Origin: Ignavibacteria bacterium
GTDB taxonomy: Bacteria; Bacteroidota; Ignavibacteria; Tepidaquicellales; OLB5
Direction: 5' to 3'
NCBI GenBank assembly: GCA_020852705.1
Contig: JADZAP010000007.1
Coordinates: 1-64,000, forward strand
Length of the DNA: 64,000 nucleotides
Positions 17,147-25,874 of the stretch are shown here, piece by piece; within the stretch, counting starts at the first letter, position 1; each line of letters begins with the position of its first letter. A program made the position numbers and the translations under genes. Under the pieces are notes generated by a model, which ran no database searches, was not told the DNA's origin, and saw only the letters and a program-made list of their open reading frames with translations.

Positions 17147-17554
17147 ATGAGAAAAACCGCTAAAATTGAGTGGGCAGAAGGGTTTAAACTTAAAGGAATT
17201 ACCGATACCGGGAAAGAAGTTATAATGGATTCCGGTACTGAGGCAGTTGCAGCATCGCCTGCGCAGCTTGTGCTGCAGGCACTTGCAGGATGTACTATGA
17301 TGGATTGCTATCTAATCATTTCAAAGTCAAGAAAAAAAATAGATAAGTTTTGGGTTGAAGTTGATGCTGAGGAAGCAGAAGATCATCCGAAGATTTTCAC
17401 AAAGATCCATTTGACATATAATTTTTATGGAAGTGAACTTAATGATGAACTAATAAAAAGGGTTATAAACTTATCAGAAACAAAATACTGCAGGGTGCAT
17501 TCAATGCTTTCAAAGTCTTCTGAAATAACATCTTCATATAAACTAAATAAATAA
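17147..17554 (+). CDS. OsmC-family peroxiredoxin-like protein
   Basis: A 135-residue OsmC/YhfA-type protein. The family cysteine pair is present: one in ALAGCTMMDC (Cys49 and Cys54) and one in YCRVHSML near residue 116. Members reduce organic hydroperoxides or, in the YhfA branch, have an undefined thiol role. The short length and the LVLQALAGCTMMD pattern favour the YhfA branch. It sits alone, 30 bases before the porin gene, with a 182-base A+T-rich upstream gap in which I see nothing definite. Confidence 0.82.
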   Translation: MRKTAKIEWAEGFKLKGITDTGKEVIMDSGTEAVAASPAQLVLQALAGCTMMDCYLIISKSRKKIDKFWVEVDAEEAEDHPKIFTKIHLTYNFYGSELNDELIKRVINLSETKYCRVHSMLSKSSEITSSYKLNK

Positions 17555-17584
17555 AAGTTGTTCAACAAAACTTAAATATTTTTA

Positions 17585-18649
17585 ATGTATAATATATTTA
17601 CAATTTTAGCCGTTCTATTTATAGTTACCTGTGCAATAAATTCACAAAACAAAAATACAGTTGAAAAAGGCGGAAAAATTTGGGGCTATGTTTTTGGTGA
17701 TTACTTTTTTAAAACGTCGGGAGATTCAAGCGGAAGCTCTGTACAATATGCAGGCTATCAAAATTCTTTCCAAGGGTTTGAAATTAGACGGGCTTACCTT
17801 GGATATGATTACACATTTAGCAGTAAACTATCTTCGCAAATTTTACTTGAAGGCAACGATAAAATTTTAACAAACACCCGCCTTGGACTATTTATTAAAA
17901 CTGCTTTTGTTGAATGGAAGGCATTTGAAAATGTCAGTTTCGCTATCGGATTGCTGCCAACACCTTCATGGAGTAGAGCATTAAACGAAAGAGCATGGAA
18001 CTACCGCTCAATTGAAAAAACCATTTTAGATATGCGCAGTCTAGGCAACGGAAGCGATCTAGGTGTTTCTGCTCGAGGAAAATTTGATAAAGCGGGGAAT
18101 TATGGTTTTGCTTTAATGATTGGGAATGGTAGCGGTCAAAAACCAGAAATTAATAAGTTTAAAAAATATTATGGTTCTATTTTTGCAAAACCAATAAAAG
18201 AGCTTCAAATAGAGTTATATGGTGATTTCGAACCTAATACTGGGGATAAAAACAAATTAACATTAAAAGGCTTTGCAGGTTATAAATTTGATAAATTCAA
18301 TTTTGGTATAGAAGTAATTCAGCAAGTTCAGAAGAATGCAGGAGGAAAAAATATTGACGCAATACCGTTTGGTATCAGCACGTGGATTTGGGGAAATCTT
18401 TTAGGCAAAGCAGATAATCTAATTCTAAATGCATTTGGAAGATATGATATGTATAACCCTGATGTAAAAAATGACTCAACCGGATATATAGAAAATTTTA
18501 TTTCTGTTGGATTAGATTATATGCCAATTGAAAATATTCATTTTATGCCGAATGTTTGGATTAATAAATATTCAGTTAAAAGTTCATTATTTTCTAAACG
18601 TAAAACTGATGTAGTTGGCAGAATGACATTTTATTTCATATTTAATTAA
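17585..18649 (+). CDS. Outer membrane porin-like beta-barrel protein
   Basis: 354 residues with a signal peptide (about 1-20, cleavage near NSQ) and then alternating amphipathic strands through the whole chain (KIWGYVFGDYFF, FEIRRAYLGYDYTFSSKLSSQ, FAIGLLPTPSWSR, ISVGLDYMPIENIHFMPNVW), ending with the aromatic C-terminal strand VVGRMTFYFIFN expected for outer membrane assembly. The EIRRAYLGYDYTF segment resembles OprO/OprP-like porins. The substrate is not evident. Confidence 0.8.
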   Translation: MYNIFTILAVLFIVTCAINSQNKNTVEKGGKIWGYVFGDYFFKTSGDSSGSSVQYAGYQNSFQGFEIRRAYLGYDYTFSSKLSSQILLEGNDKILTNTRLGLFIKTAFVEWKAFENVSFAIGLLPTPSWSRALNERAWNYRSIEKTILDMRSLGNGSDLGVSARGKFDKAGNYGFALMIGNGSGQKPEINKFKKYYGSIFAKPIKELQIELYGDFEPNTGDKNKLTLKGFAGYKFDKFNFGIEVIQQVQKNAGGKNIDAIPFGISTWIWGNLLGKADNLILNAFGRYDMYNPDVKNDSTGYIENFISVGLDYMPIENIHFMPNVWINKYSVKSSLFSKRKTDVVGRMTFYFIFN

Positions 18650-18697
18650 TGAAATTAATTTTTCATACAATATGGAATAATCACAGTGATAACAAAT

Positions 18698-18731
18698 AAA
18701 AAAGGGACAACCTATATTCAGACTATCCCCT
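18698..18731 (-). terminator. Weak intrinsic terminator after NfrB-like gene
   Basis: On the minus strand AGGGG pairs with TCCCT (one G-T pair) around a long loop and is followed by TTTTTATTT. It lies 26 bases past the stop of the glycosyltransferase gene. The stem is short, so confidence is limited. Confidence 0.4.
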
Positions 18732-18756
18732 GTTTACCTAGGTATTAAATTTTATA

Positions 18757-20091
18757 TTAATAATGTTCAGTTGATTCCCAAACAACCTTATTTTTCATAT
18801 TCATAAATACTTTTAATGCTCTGAATGTAGCAAAAAAGTTTATTAAGTTATCAAAGTTAAGTCTAATAAGACTGAAGAAAGCATACTTTAACCCGTACCA
18901 GCTGTAAGTGAAAATGAATCTATGAAGCAGCCGCCATACCATAAAAAAGAAGCATGCCCATAAGAAAAACCAAAGTGCAGTGTTTTGTTCAACTGCAGAT
19001 TCAAATACTCTTATCCCTAATCCAAACCCAAGCAGGTAGAGTAAAAAGAATGCGAACACAAGATTGCTTAATAGCACCATAAAGTTACTGAAAATGGTTT
19101 TTCTATCACGCATAAGGAAATATTTTGTCCATAAATTACCTGCCCATTTGTGCATTTTCCAGTTTTGGAAACATATTCCTGCAGTCCATCTTGAACGCTG
19201 TTTAACAGCAGCCCAAAATGTATTTGGAAAATATTCACCAGTTGCAACCCTTGAGTTAGGATTATTTTTATCTAATAGAAGATTTATGTAAGCTGTTTTA
19301 TAGCCCATCTTAAAGAGTCTTAACCCTAACTCATAATCTTCCGTAAGATTTGCTTCATTAAATACCTGCGGAAAGTGGCTGTCAAGGTTCATAAAGATCT
19401 CTCTGCGGAAGCTCATTCCGGTTCCTGCAAAGGGAATGAAAACTTTTAATGCCTGTCTAACAATAAGGTCCTTTGAATGTACTTCTGCAAATGCATCGCA
19501 ATAGGTTCTGTGTATAAATTTACCGCGATCATCTTTAATAGGTACTACAGGAATTTGCACTGCATCAATACCCTGATGCATTATCAGATAGTTATCTATT
19601 TTTAGAGTTAATGGATGAATAAAATCTTCACTATCATGAATTGAAATAACATCAAAATTCTTACCATTATCTTTTTCAAACCGTTTAATTGATTCATATA
19701 CATTATTAAGGTTATCAGCTTTTGTTGTAGGACCATCATGTGAATTAACACAGATAACAACTTTATTGTTTTTCTGAGCAATGCGTTTAACAACTTCAAG
19801 GGTTTTAGTATCATTAGGATAAACACCTACAAAAATTGTAAAATTGCTGTAACGCATTTTACTTAAAGCATAAGTTAAGGTTCTTCCAATTACTTTATAC
19901 TCGCGCCATGCACATATTACAAGTGCAATGCTGTTTTCACCCGCAGAAAGAACATCATCCATTTTTGGCAAGCTTCTGTAATATTTCCATCGGTTGAACC
20001 AGTACAGCAGGTCAACCAAAACATCATCAATTCCGCTGATAACCAGCAGTATTGAACAAATCCAAAGTAATACTGTAAAAACTTCTTGCAT
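18757..20091 (-). CDS. NfrB-like membrane glycosyltransferase (GT2)
   Basis: A processive family-2 glycosyltransferase closely patterned on NfrB, the E. coli N4-adsorption protein that builds a ManNAc-containing surface polysaccharide. One membrane helix (4-28) precedes the catalytic domain with VGVYPND, GPTTKADNLNNV, SIHDSEDF (about 148-155), LTEDYELGLRLFKMGY (TED at about 250) and QRSRW (about 299-303). Membrane helices follow at about 335-360, 370-390 and 395-420, ending VVWESTEHY. E. coli NfrB continues for about 300 residues with a c-di-GMP-binding MshEN region. This one stops exactly before it, so control must differ. It pairs with the barrel protein gene just upstream (64-base gap). 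Confidence 0.88.
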   Translation of the reverse strand: MQEVFTVLLWICSILLVISGIDDVLVDLLYWFNRWKYYRSLPKMDDVLSAGENSIALVICAWREYKVIGRTLTYALSKMRYSNFTIFVGVYPNDTKTLEVVKRIAQKNNKVVICVNSHDGPTTKADNLNNVYESIKRFEKDNGKNFDVISIHDSEDFIHPLTLKIDNYLIMHQGIDAVQIPVVPIKDDRGKFIHRTYCDAFAEVHSKDLIVRQALKVFIPFAGTGMSFRREIFMNLDSHFPQVFNEANLTEDYELGLRLFKMGYKTAYINLLLDKNNPNSRVATGEYFPNTFWAAVKQRSRWTAGICFQNWKMHKWAGNLWTKYFLMRDRKTIFSNFMVLLSNLVFAFFLLYLLGFGLGIRVFESAVEQNTALWFFLWACFFFMVWRLLHRFIFTYSWYGLKYAFFSLIRLNFDNLINFFATFRALKVFMNMKNKVVWESTEHY

Positions 20092-20154
20092 ATAGTTTAA
20101 TTTAATTTCTGCAAATTACAAAATGAAAATCAAAAACTAACATATTAATACATT

Positions 20155-21462
20155 TTAAAATGCTGCCTTATAGTTAAATACAAAACCAGCTTTTAACTGA
20201 AATGAATTCTTTGAATCACCAAAAAAATACACTTTATAAGTCGGTTCAATAAAAATTACAGGAAATACCATTAAATTTGGTTTAAACCTAATACCGGTAC
20301 CAATTTCAAAATAATTATTGTAACCAAGCTTTCTGCCATCAAACTGCCCTGATTCAAATATGTAGTTTTCTACATAAGAGTATCCGCCTGTATGAAAGCG
20401 AAGTACCTGCTGAAGCATTCCCTGCAGAAAAGCATTTTTGTATTTATAGTCATACATAGCAGCATAATAAATATCAAAGTAAAAACTAGTTTTTGATGAT
20501 GATTTGCTTTCTACATAAACTTTAGCATTGCCAAATCTGTTAAAATAAACAAGCATAGGTTTAAAGTTTATTTTGTTTGAATCTAAATCAATTTGTCTAG
20601 TATATCCAATTCTTCCTTCAAAGAAAAGGTTACGCATAATATAATATCTTAAAAACAGTCCTGCTTCAACAAACCTGTCATTGTATATCAAGTTTTTACT
20701 TGAGCGTGAATCGGTATAAACATCAAGATACGGACCTGCATAAAATCCGGGACCAATTCTGAAATTAACATGGCCTACCAGGTTTGCTATATAATTTTCC
20801 TGGTGAGTATCATAAAAATTATGAAAATAAATTTCTACTGACTTTTTAGATGTTCCGGCTAATTCATCTCTTAAAACCAAAGATGCTGATTTAGACTGTT
20901 CTTTTAACTTGAGGTTTGAAGTATGACTGCCAACATAATCAAAATGTTTAAGTGAACTTGAGTATTTTTTCTGATCATAATAAATGTAGGCAAGCTGCAT
21001 TCTGGCATTGTCATCAGAAGGTTTATCTTTAAGATGCAGTTCAAACATTTGAGCTGCCTTAGTTTTGTTTCCGTTTTTATAGTAATAGTAACCTGAATCT
21101 GCGTAATTTCCGCCTGTGGAGTAAACCTGCTGGTTATTATTTACAGCAGTAATGCCATCTATATTCTGTACCATTTGTTTAGCCATCTGAACTTCATTTT
21201 CATTGGTTGAATTTTTGCTGACATAATCAAACTGCTCTCTTGCCTTAGATGTTTGTTTAATATCATAATACAGATAGCCAAGATCAAGCCTTACCTGGTA
21301 ATTTGAAGGATTTTGAATAATAAATTCTTCAAAAAAACCGGCAGCTTTTTCTTTTAAACCAATTTTTTGATAATAATACCCGGAATCTGCGAGATTTTGT
21401 GAATGACTGACAGAAGTGTATATAATTGCCAGAAAAAGAATCGGGAGTAGTCTTTTTAACAT
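20155..21462 (-). CDS. TPR plus outer-membrane barrel protein, NfrA-like
   Basis: 435 residues: signal peptide (1-20), two long homologous helical repeats (about 25-85 and 120-180, each starting ADSGYYY and ending HFDYV or QFDYV) of TPR type, then from about residue 205 a set of amphipathic strands (VEIYFHNFYDT, GHVNFRIGPGFYAGPYLDVY, GAGFVFNY-like last strand) forming an outer membrane barrel. TPR-plus-barrel layout next to NfrB matches NfrA, the outer membrane exporter and N4 receptor of that pathway, though this protein is much shorter than E. coli NfrA. Direct similarity is weak, and context carries the assignment. Confidence 0.7.
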   Translation of the reverse strand: MLKRLLPILFLAIIYTSVSHSQNLADSGYYYQKIGLKEKAAGFFEEFIIQNPSNYQVRLDLGYLYYDIKQTSKAREQFDYVSKNSTNENEVQMAKQMVQNIDGITAVNNNQQVYSTGGNYADSGYYYYKNGNKTKAAQMFELHLKDKPSDDNARMQLAYIYYDQKKYSSSLKHFDYVGSHTSNLKLKEQSKSASLVLRDELAGTSKKSVEIYFHNFYDTHQENYIANLVGHVNFRIGPGFYAGPYLDVYTDSRSSKNLIYNDRFVEAGLFLRYYIMRNLFFEGRIGYTRQIDLDSNKINFKPMLVYFNRFGNAKVYVESKSSSKTSFYFDIYYAAMYDYKYKNAFLQGMLQQVLRFHTGGYSYVENYIFESGQFDGRKLGYNNYFEIGTGIRFKPNLMVFPVIFIEPTYKVYFFGDSKNSFQLKAGFVFNYKAAF

Positions 21463-21653
21463 TTTATTTTAAATTGTTGAAAAATAGCGTTTCAATTAAA
21501 GTGTTACTTTATTTTATAGCACTTAGTAACTAATAAACTATTACGCATACCCCCAAAACTAAAATACATAATTTTTTTTCAAAAATCAAAGTACTTTTTC
21601 ATTTGGGGATACTAAATTAGGATATACCGCTAGTGTATTCAATACCGCTGATA

Positions 21654-21667
21654 CGGTATATATACCG
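21654..21667. promoter_or_regulatory. Palindrome CGGTATATATACCG upstream of tsaD
   Basis: A perfect 14-base inverted repeat in the 277-base divergent gap between the NfrA-like gene and tsaD. Two further ATACCGCT half-site-like copies lie just to its left (about 21624-21649), making a possible operator cluster. Confidence 0.35.
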
Positions 21668-21705
21668 AATATTAAGTAGTGATTACAGTGTGATTTCTCT
21701 AAGAA

Positions 21706-21736
21706 TTGCTAAATTTTAATAAAAATGATATTTTTG
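21706..21736 (+). promoter_or_regulatory. Bacteroidota-type promoter of tsaD
   Basis: TTG (21706-21708), 20 bases, then TATTTTTG (21729-21736), with the ATG four bases later. The same TATxTTTGTAAATG arrangement is found at nusB. The position implies a leaderless or nearly leaderless mRNA. Confidence 0.55.
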
Positions 21737-21739
21737 TAA

Positions 21740-22756
21740 ATGCCAGTAATAACTTTAGCCATTGAATCTTCGTGTGATGAAACATCTGCATCTATATTAC
21801 AGAATGAAAATGTTAAATCTACCATAATTTCATCACAGTATTTTCATAAAGAATATGGCGGAATTGTACCTGAACTTGCCTCGAGAGCACATATTGAGAA
21901 TATAAGTATAATTGCAAATAATGCTATACAAAAAAGCGGTATAAACATAAAAGATATAAACCTTGTTGCTGCAGCTAAAGGTCCCGGTTTAATAGGTTCT
22001 CTTTTGGTTGGATATAATTTTGCAAAAGGTTTTGCCATTAATAATAATTTACCTTTTATAGGAATTGATCACATTGAGTCACATTTATTTTCCTGCTTCA
22101 TCGGAAAAAAAGAGGTACATTTTCCATTTATAGCTCTGGTAGTTTCAGGGGGACATACAATAATTTTTTTAGTCAAAAGTTATTCTGAATATAAAATTTT
22201 AGGAAATACTAACGATGATGCAGCAGGTGAAGCATTTGATAAAGCTGCAAAGATGCTTGGGCTTCAGTATCCCGGCGGTCCGATAATAGATGAGTTAGCA
22301 CAAACAGGTAATAAAAACTTTCATCAATTTCCCAAAAGTAATATTAAAGGCAGACCTTATGATTTTTCATTCAGCGGGATTAAAACATCTATGCGGTATT
22401 TTCTGAAAGAAAATTATCCTGATATTAAAAATAATTTACCATTAAATGATATAGCAGCTTCATTTCAGGAAGCTGTTACAGGTGTACTTGCACAAAAAAC
22501 ACTTCAGGCAGCAATAGATAATAATATAAAAAGAATTGCCGTATCAGGAGGTGTTTCGGCAAATACCGGATTAAGAAACAAGTTTAATGAATTGCAAAAA
22601 AAAGGTTATGAGATATATTTCCCAGAAAAAATATATTCAACTGATAATGCAGCAATGATAGGTTACAATGCATTTATAAAGTACAGGACAAACAATTTTA
22701 AAATAAATGAAGATACAATTCAAGATAGTGCTTATGCACGATTCCGGTATATTTAA
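21740..22756 (+). CDS. tsaD: tRNA N6-adenosine threonylcarbamoyltransferase
   Basis: TsaD (YgjD/Kae1/Gcp) transfers threonylcarbamoyl to A37 of ANN-decoding tRNAs with TsaB, TsaC and TsaE. The ASKHA fold motifs are present: LAIESSCDETSASI (residues 5-18), ELASRAHIENI and GIDHIESHLFS with the metal-binding histidines, SGGHT, GEAFDKAAKMLGL, and the C-terminal STDNAAMIGY. The 338 residues are full length. The gene starts almost at its probable transcription start and is followed 11 bases later by mgtE. Confidence 0.96.
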   Translation: MPVITLAIESSCDETSASILQNENVKSTIISSQYFHKEYGGIVPELASRAHIENISIIANNAIQKSGINIKDINLVAAAKGPGLIGSLLVGYNFAKGFAINNNLPFIGIDHIESHLFSCFIGKKEVHFPFIALVVSGGHTIIFLVKSYSEYKILGNTNDDAAGEAFDKAAKMLGLQYPGGPIIDELAQTGNKNFHQFPKSNIKGRPYDFSFSGIKTSMRYFLKENYPDIKNNLPLNDIAASFQEAVTGVLAQKTLQAAIDNNIKRIAVSGGVSANTGLRNKFNELQKKGYEIYFPEKIYSTDNAAMIGYNAFIKYRTNNFKINEDTIQDSAYARFRYI

Positions 22757-22767
22757 GCCAAATAATA

Positions 22768-24153
22768 ATGTCAGAAATAAAACAGCACAGAGCGGTAATT
22801 GATGTTGATGAGCAGCTATTAAGCGATATATCAGACCTGATTGAAAGCGGCTCTGATACATTGCTTAAAAATATTTTGAGGGATATTTACCCTCCGGATA
22901 TTGCTCTTATTATTGATAACCTTGAGGAAAGTGACAGTCTTGCTCTCTTTAAACTTCTGGATAATAAAACTATGGCAGAAGTAATATTAGAGCTTGGCGT
23001 TCATCATAAAGATTTTCTGCTTTCAAAACTTTCAGCCGATGAAATTACTGCATTAGTTGGCGAAATGGACTCGGATGATGCTGCTGATATTATTGGTGAC
23101 CTTGAAGAAAATAAAGCTGAAGACGTACTTCAGCAAATGAATGCTGAAGACCAGAGCGAGGTTAAAGAACTATTAAATTACCACGAAGATACCGCAGGCG
23201 GTATCATGCAGAAGGAGTTTGTTACAGTTCACTCTAATGACAGCATTAACAGAGCAATTGAAGTTATAAGAGAAGAAGCACCGGATAATGAACATCTCTA
23301 TCATATTTGGGTTACCGATGAAAGAGGCAGGCTGCTTGGGATAGTTTCACTTAAAAAAATAATTGTAGCTCTTAATACACCTTCGGTAATAATGGCAGAC
23401 CTGATGAATGAAGAAGTTATCTCTGTTGATGCTGAAACAGACCGTGAAGAAGTTGCCTCAATTATGAGAAAATATGATTTGGTATCAATACCGGTTGTTA
23501 ACAAAGAACAGGTTGTTATTGGCAAAATAGTATTTGATGATATAGCTGAAATTATGGAAGAAGAATTCAGCGAAGATGTTGCCAAAATAGTTGGTTCTGA
23601 TGCTGACGAACTTGAAAGCAAATCACCGTTTCAAATTGCGTGGCTCCGCCTGCCATGGGTATTGATAACACTTGGAATAGAATTTCTGGCTGGTGTGGTA
23701 ATACATCATTACGATGCAACACTTACAAAAATTATCTTGCTTGCATCATTTATGCCCATAATTTCAGCTATATCAGGAAATACGGGTTTGCAAGCTGCAG
23801 CAATTACAGTAAGAGCTTTGGCAACAGGTCATGTTACACTTAATAAATGGTGGGTACCTATCAGAAGGTCAGTAGAAACCAGTTTGATAATTGGAGGAGT
23901 CTGCGGAATAGTAATTGGGATAATAGCGGGCTTTTGGGATGGCAGGCTGCTTTTTGGTGTTTTGGTAGGTTTTTCTATGTTTATTTCTATAAATATTTCA
24001 GGGTTTGTTGGTTCGGCTGTTCCGTTAATTTCTAAGAAATCCGGTTTTGATCCGGCAATAACTGCAGGACCTTTTGAAACCGCATTTCAGGATGTTGTTG
24101 GTATTACTATTTTTCTTTCACTTGCTTCTTTTTTAATGAAATGGCTTACCTAA
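22768..24153 (+). CDS. mgtE: Magnesium transporter MgtE
   Basis: A Mg2+ channel with self-regulation by cytosolic Mg2+. Residues 15-140 are the MgtE N domain of helical repeats (LIIDNLEESDSLALF, EMDSDDAADIIGDLEENKAE). Residues 145-265 are a CBS pair (MQKEFVTVHSNDSINRAIEV, LMNEEVISVDAETDREEVAS). Residues 290-461 carry five membrane helices with the pore segment (ISGNTGLQAAAITVRALATG). The length of 461 is normal. It follows tsaD by 11 bases, so cotranscription is likely. Confidence 0.95.
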   Translation: MSEIKQHRAVIDVDEQLLSDISDLIESGSDTLLKNILRDIYPPDIALIIDNLEESDSLALFKLLDNKTMAEVILELGVHHKDFLLSKLSADEITALVGEMDSDDAADIIGDLEENKAEDVLQQMNAEDQSEVKELLNYHEDTAGGIMQKEFVTVHSNDSINRAIEVIREEAPDNEHLYHIWVTDERGRLLGIVSLKKIIVALNTPSVIMADLMNEEVISVDAETDREEVASIMRKYDLVSIPVVNKEQVVIGKIVFDDIAEIMEEEFSEDVAKIVGSDADELESKSPFQIAWLRLPWVLITLGIEFLAGVVIHHYDATLTKIILLASFMPIISAISGNTGLQAAAITVRALATGHVTLNKWWVPIRRSVETSLIIGGVCGIVIGIIAGFWDGRLLFGVLVGFSMFISINISGFVGSAVPLISKKSGFDPAITAGPFETAFQDVVGITIFLSLASFLMKWLT

Positions 24154-24162
24154 TTTTCTTCA

Positions 24163-25125
24163 ATTAAGCACATCAAAAAATATTTTAAATATCTTTCACC
24201 CGCTGATGTTGTTACACAAAGTATGCTGATTGTGCTTAGCGGTATCTTTTTATTTTATAATTTTCGTATTGAATTCTGGTATGCCTATGCTTTAATAAAT
24301 TTTTTTATTATATGGGCTATAGCAGCGATTGTTTATAAATTTGAAACCCGGGTAGTTAAAGAAGGTGAAAGCAGTATCCCAAATTCTTCATTAATTAAAA
24401 TTGTAAGATATTGGTATGGAGCAGCAGCAATACTATATATATTTAAACAGGTATATATAATTGGTTATACATTAAAACCAGCTGACTGGGATCTTGTTTA
24501 TATAAAATTGGATTTTGTAATTTTTGGTTTAAACCCAACTCAATGGATATATAAATATAATAATCCCTTTTTAACAGAATTTCTGCAGATAGTTTATGTT
24601 TATTACTATCCAATGATAGTGGTTTTTGGATTAGAGCTATATTTAAGGCATAGATATACAGAATTTAAATACACAATTTTTGTTTTATTCTTAAGTTTTT
24701 TTACAAGTTATTTACTTTATCTTATATTTCCTGCAAACGGTCCAAGGTTTCACCTGCATGATTTTTATTCAATAAGCAATGAGCTTCCGGGAATATTACT
24801 TACTGAACCAATTAGGGCATTTTTGAACTTCGGTGAATCAATACCTCGAGGGGTACAAAATCCGCAGGATTATGTACAAAGAGATGCAATGCCAAGTCTG
24901 CATACAATAACTGCATTTTTAATTATGTATCTTTCATGGAAATTCAAATCCAAATCATTTTACTTTTATCTTCCTTATTTTTTCTGCATGGTATTGGCAA
25001 CGGTTTACTTAAGGTATCATTATGTAGTTGATATAATTGGAGGGCTAATATTGTGTGTATTTACTATAATTGCGGGTATAGCAGTTTACTGGAAAAAACA
25101 GAAATTACCTGTTAAATTTAACTGA
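24163..25125 (+). CDS. PAP2-type membrane phosphatase / phosphotransferase (5' end uncertain)
   Basis: A membrane enzyme of the PAP2 superfamily, related to inositol phosphorylceramide synthase-like lipid phosphatases. Six helices are visible. The active-site motifs are RDAMPSLHT (about three quarters through) and YLRYHYVVDIIGG at the C-terminus. The first ATG is 24223, but the in-frame codons before it read IKHIKKYFKYLSPADVVTQS, which looks like the real N-terminal amphipathic part. No ATG, GTG or TTG exists between that and the in-frame TAA of mgtE (24151-24153). An ATT (24163) or ATC start is possible, so I give 24163 as the likely extent and 24223 as the conservative start. Confidence 0.8.
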   Translation: MKHIKKYFKYLSPADVVTQSMLIVLSGIFLFYNFRIEFWYAYALINFFIIWAIAAIVYKFETRVVKEGESSIPNSSLIKIVRYWYGAAAILYIFKQVYIIGYTLKPADWDLVYIKLDFVIFGLNPTQWIYKYNNPFLTEFLQIVYVYYYPMIVVFGLELYLRHRYTEFKYTIFVLFLSFFTSYLLYLIFPANGPRFHLHDFYSISNELPGILLTEPIRAFLNFGESIPRGVQNPQDYVQRDAMPSLHTITAFLIMYLSWKFKSKSFYFYLPYFFCMVLATVYLRYHYVVDIIGGLILCVFTIIAGIAVYWKKQKLPVKFN

Positions 25126-25200
25126 AATTATATTTTGCCATAATAATAAGTAATTTAATTATGAAATTCTTTATTTAACTCTTTCAATATTCTTATTAAT

Positions 25201-25869
25201 TTAATATTCTATTCCTTTTCTTGCTTGAATACCTTTATCGAAATAATGTTTCACTTTTCTGTTTTCAGTAATAAGGTCAACTTTTTCTTCTAATCCATCA
25301 AACAATTTATGACCTGTTATAACAAGTTCAAAGCGTCGGTTTTTATCATATAGATCAAGTATTTCAAGCACATCTTTTTCATTTATAAGGTGATAGTTAG
25401 CAGCTGCAACAAATTCATCAAGTACAAGCAAATCTTGTTTACCGTTAATTATCAGGTTTTTTGTTAATTCCAGAGCTCTTTTTGCTTCAGCAAAATCTTC
25501 TTGGGCATTTTTAAAACGGAAGGTTCCATCTTCATTCATTCTTTCACAGCCGGTTGAATATAGTTCAATCGGATATCCAAGTTCTTTAAGTTTAAGGAAA
25601 ATCCTTCGCTCATAGTAATGCTCCTTTGCCTGATCATGTCCTTTATCAAACTCAACAATTGCAGCACTTAATCCTGCACCTAATGCTCTAAATGCAAGAC
25701 CAATTGCGGCTGTTGTTTTACCCTTGCCATAACCATAATATAAATGTGATTGATGCTTTTTTTCATCAGGAAGATTTTCGTATTCTTCAAGTACCTTTTG
25801 TACTTTTTCCTTGTATTTTTTTCCGCCAGCTTTTTTTGCTTCTTCCAGCGTTAATTTTTTCTTTTCCAT
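25201..25869 (-). CDS. Cob(I)yrinic acid a,c-diamide adenosyltransferase (CobO/BtuR type)
   Basis: Converts cob(I)alamin or its precursor to the adenosyl form. The P-loop GYGKGKTTAAIGLAFRALG (about residues 46-64), VEFDKG, and LLVLDEF are hallmarks of the CobA/CobO/BtuR family. An N-terminal lysine-rich helix (1-40) precedes it, as in many CobO proteins. The 222 residues are normal. It is the last gene of the riboswitch-led operon and starts five bases after the dCMP deaminase gene. It supplies coenzyme B12 from imported cobalamin. Confidence 0.93.
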   Translation of the reverse strand: MEKKKLTLEEAKKAGGKKYKEKVQKVLEEYENLPDEKKHQSHLYYGYGKGKTTAAIGLAFRALGAGLSAAIVEFDKGHDQAKEHYYERRIFLKLKELGYPIELYSTGCERMNEDGTFRFKNAQEDFAEAKRALELTKNLIINGKQDLLVLDEFVAAANYHLINEKDVLEILDLYDKNRRFELVITGHKLFDGLEEKVDLITENRKVKHYFDKGIQARKGIEY

Positions 25870-25874
25870 CTCTA

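Noticed and set aside
22768-25125. mgtE and PAP2 as one intended fusion gene
   Set aside because: They share a frame separated by a single TAA, but both families are normally separate and no readthrough signal is visible; kept only as an alternative in the findings.
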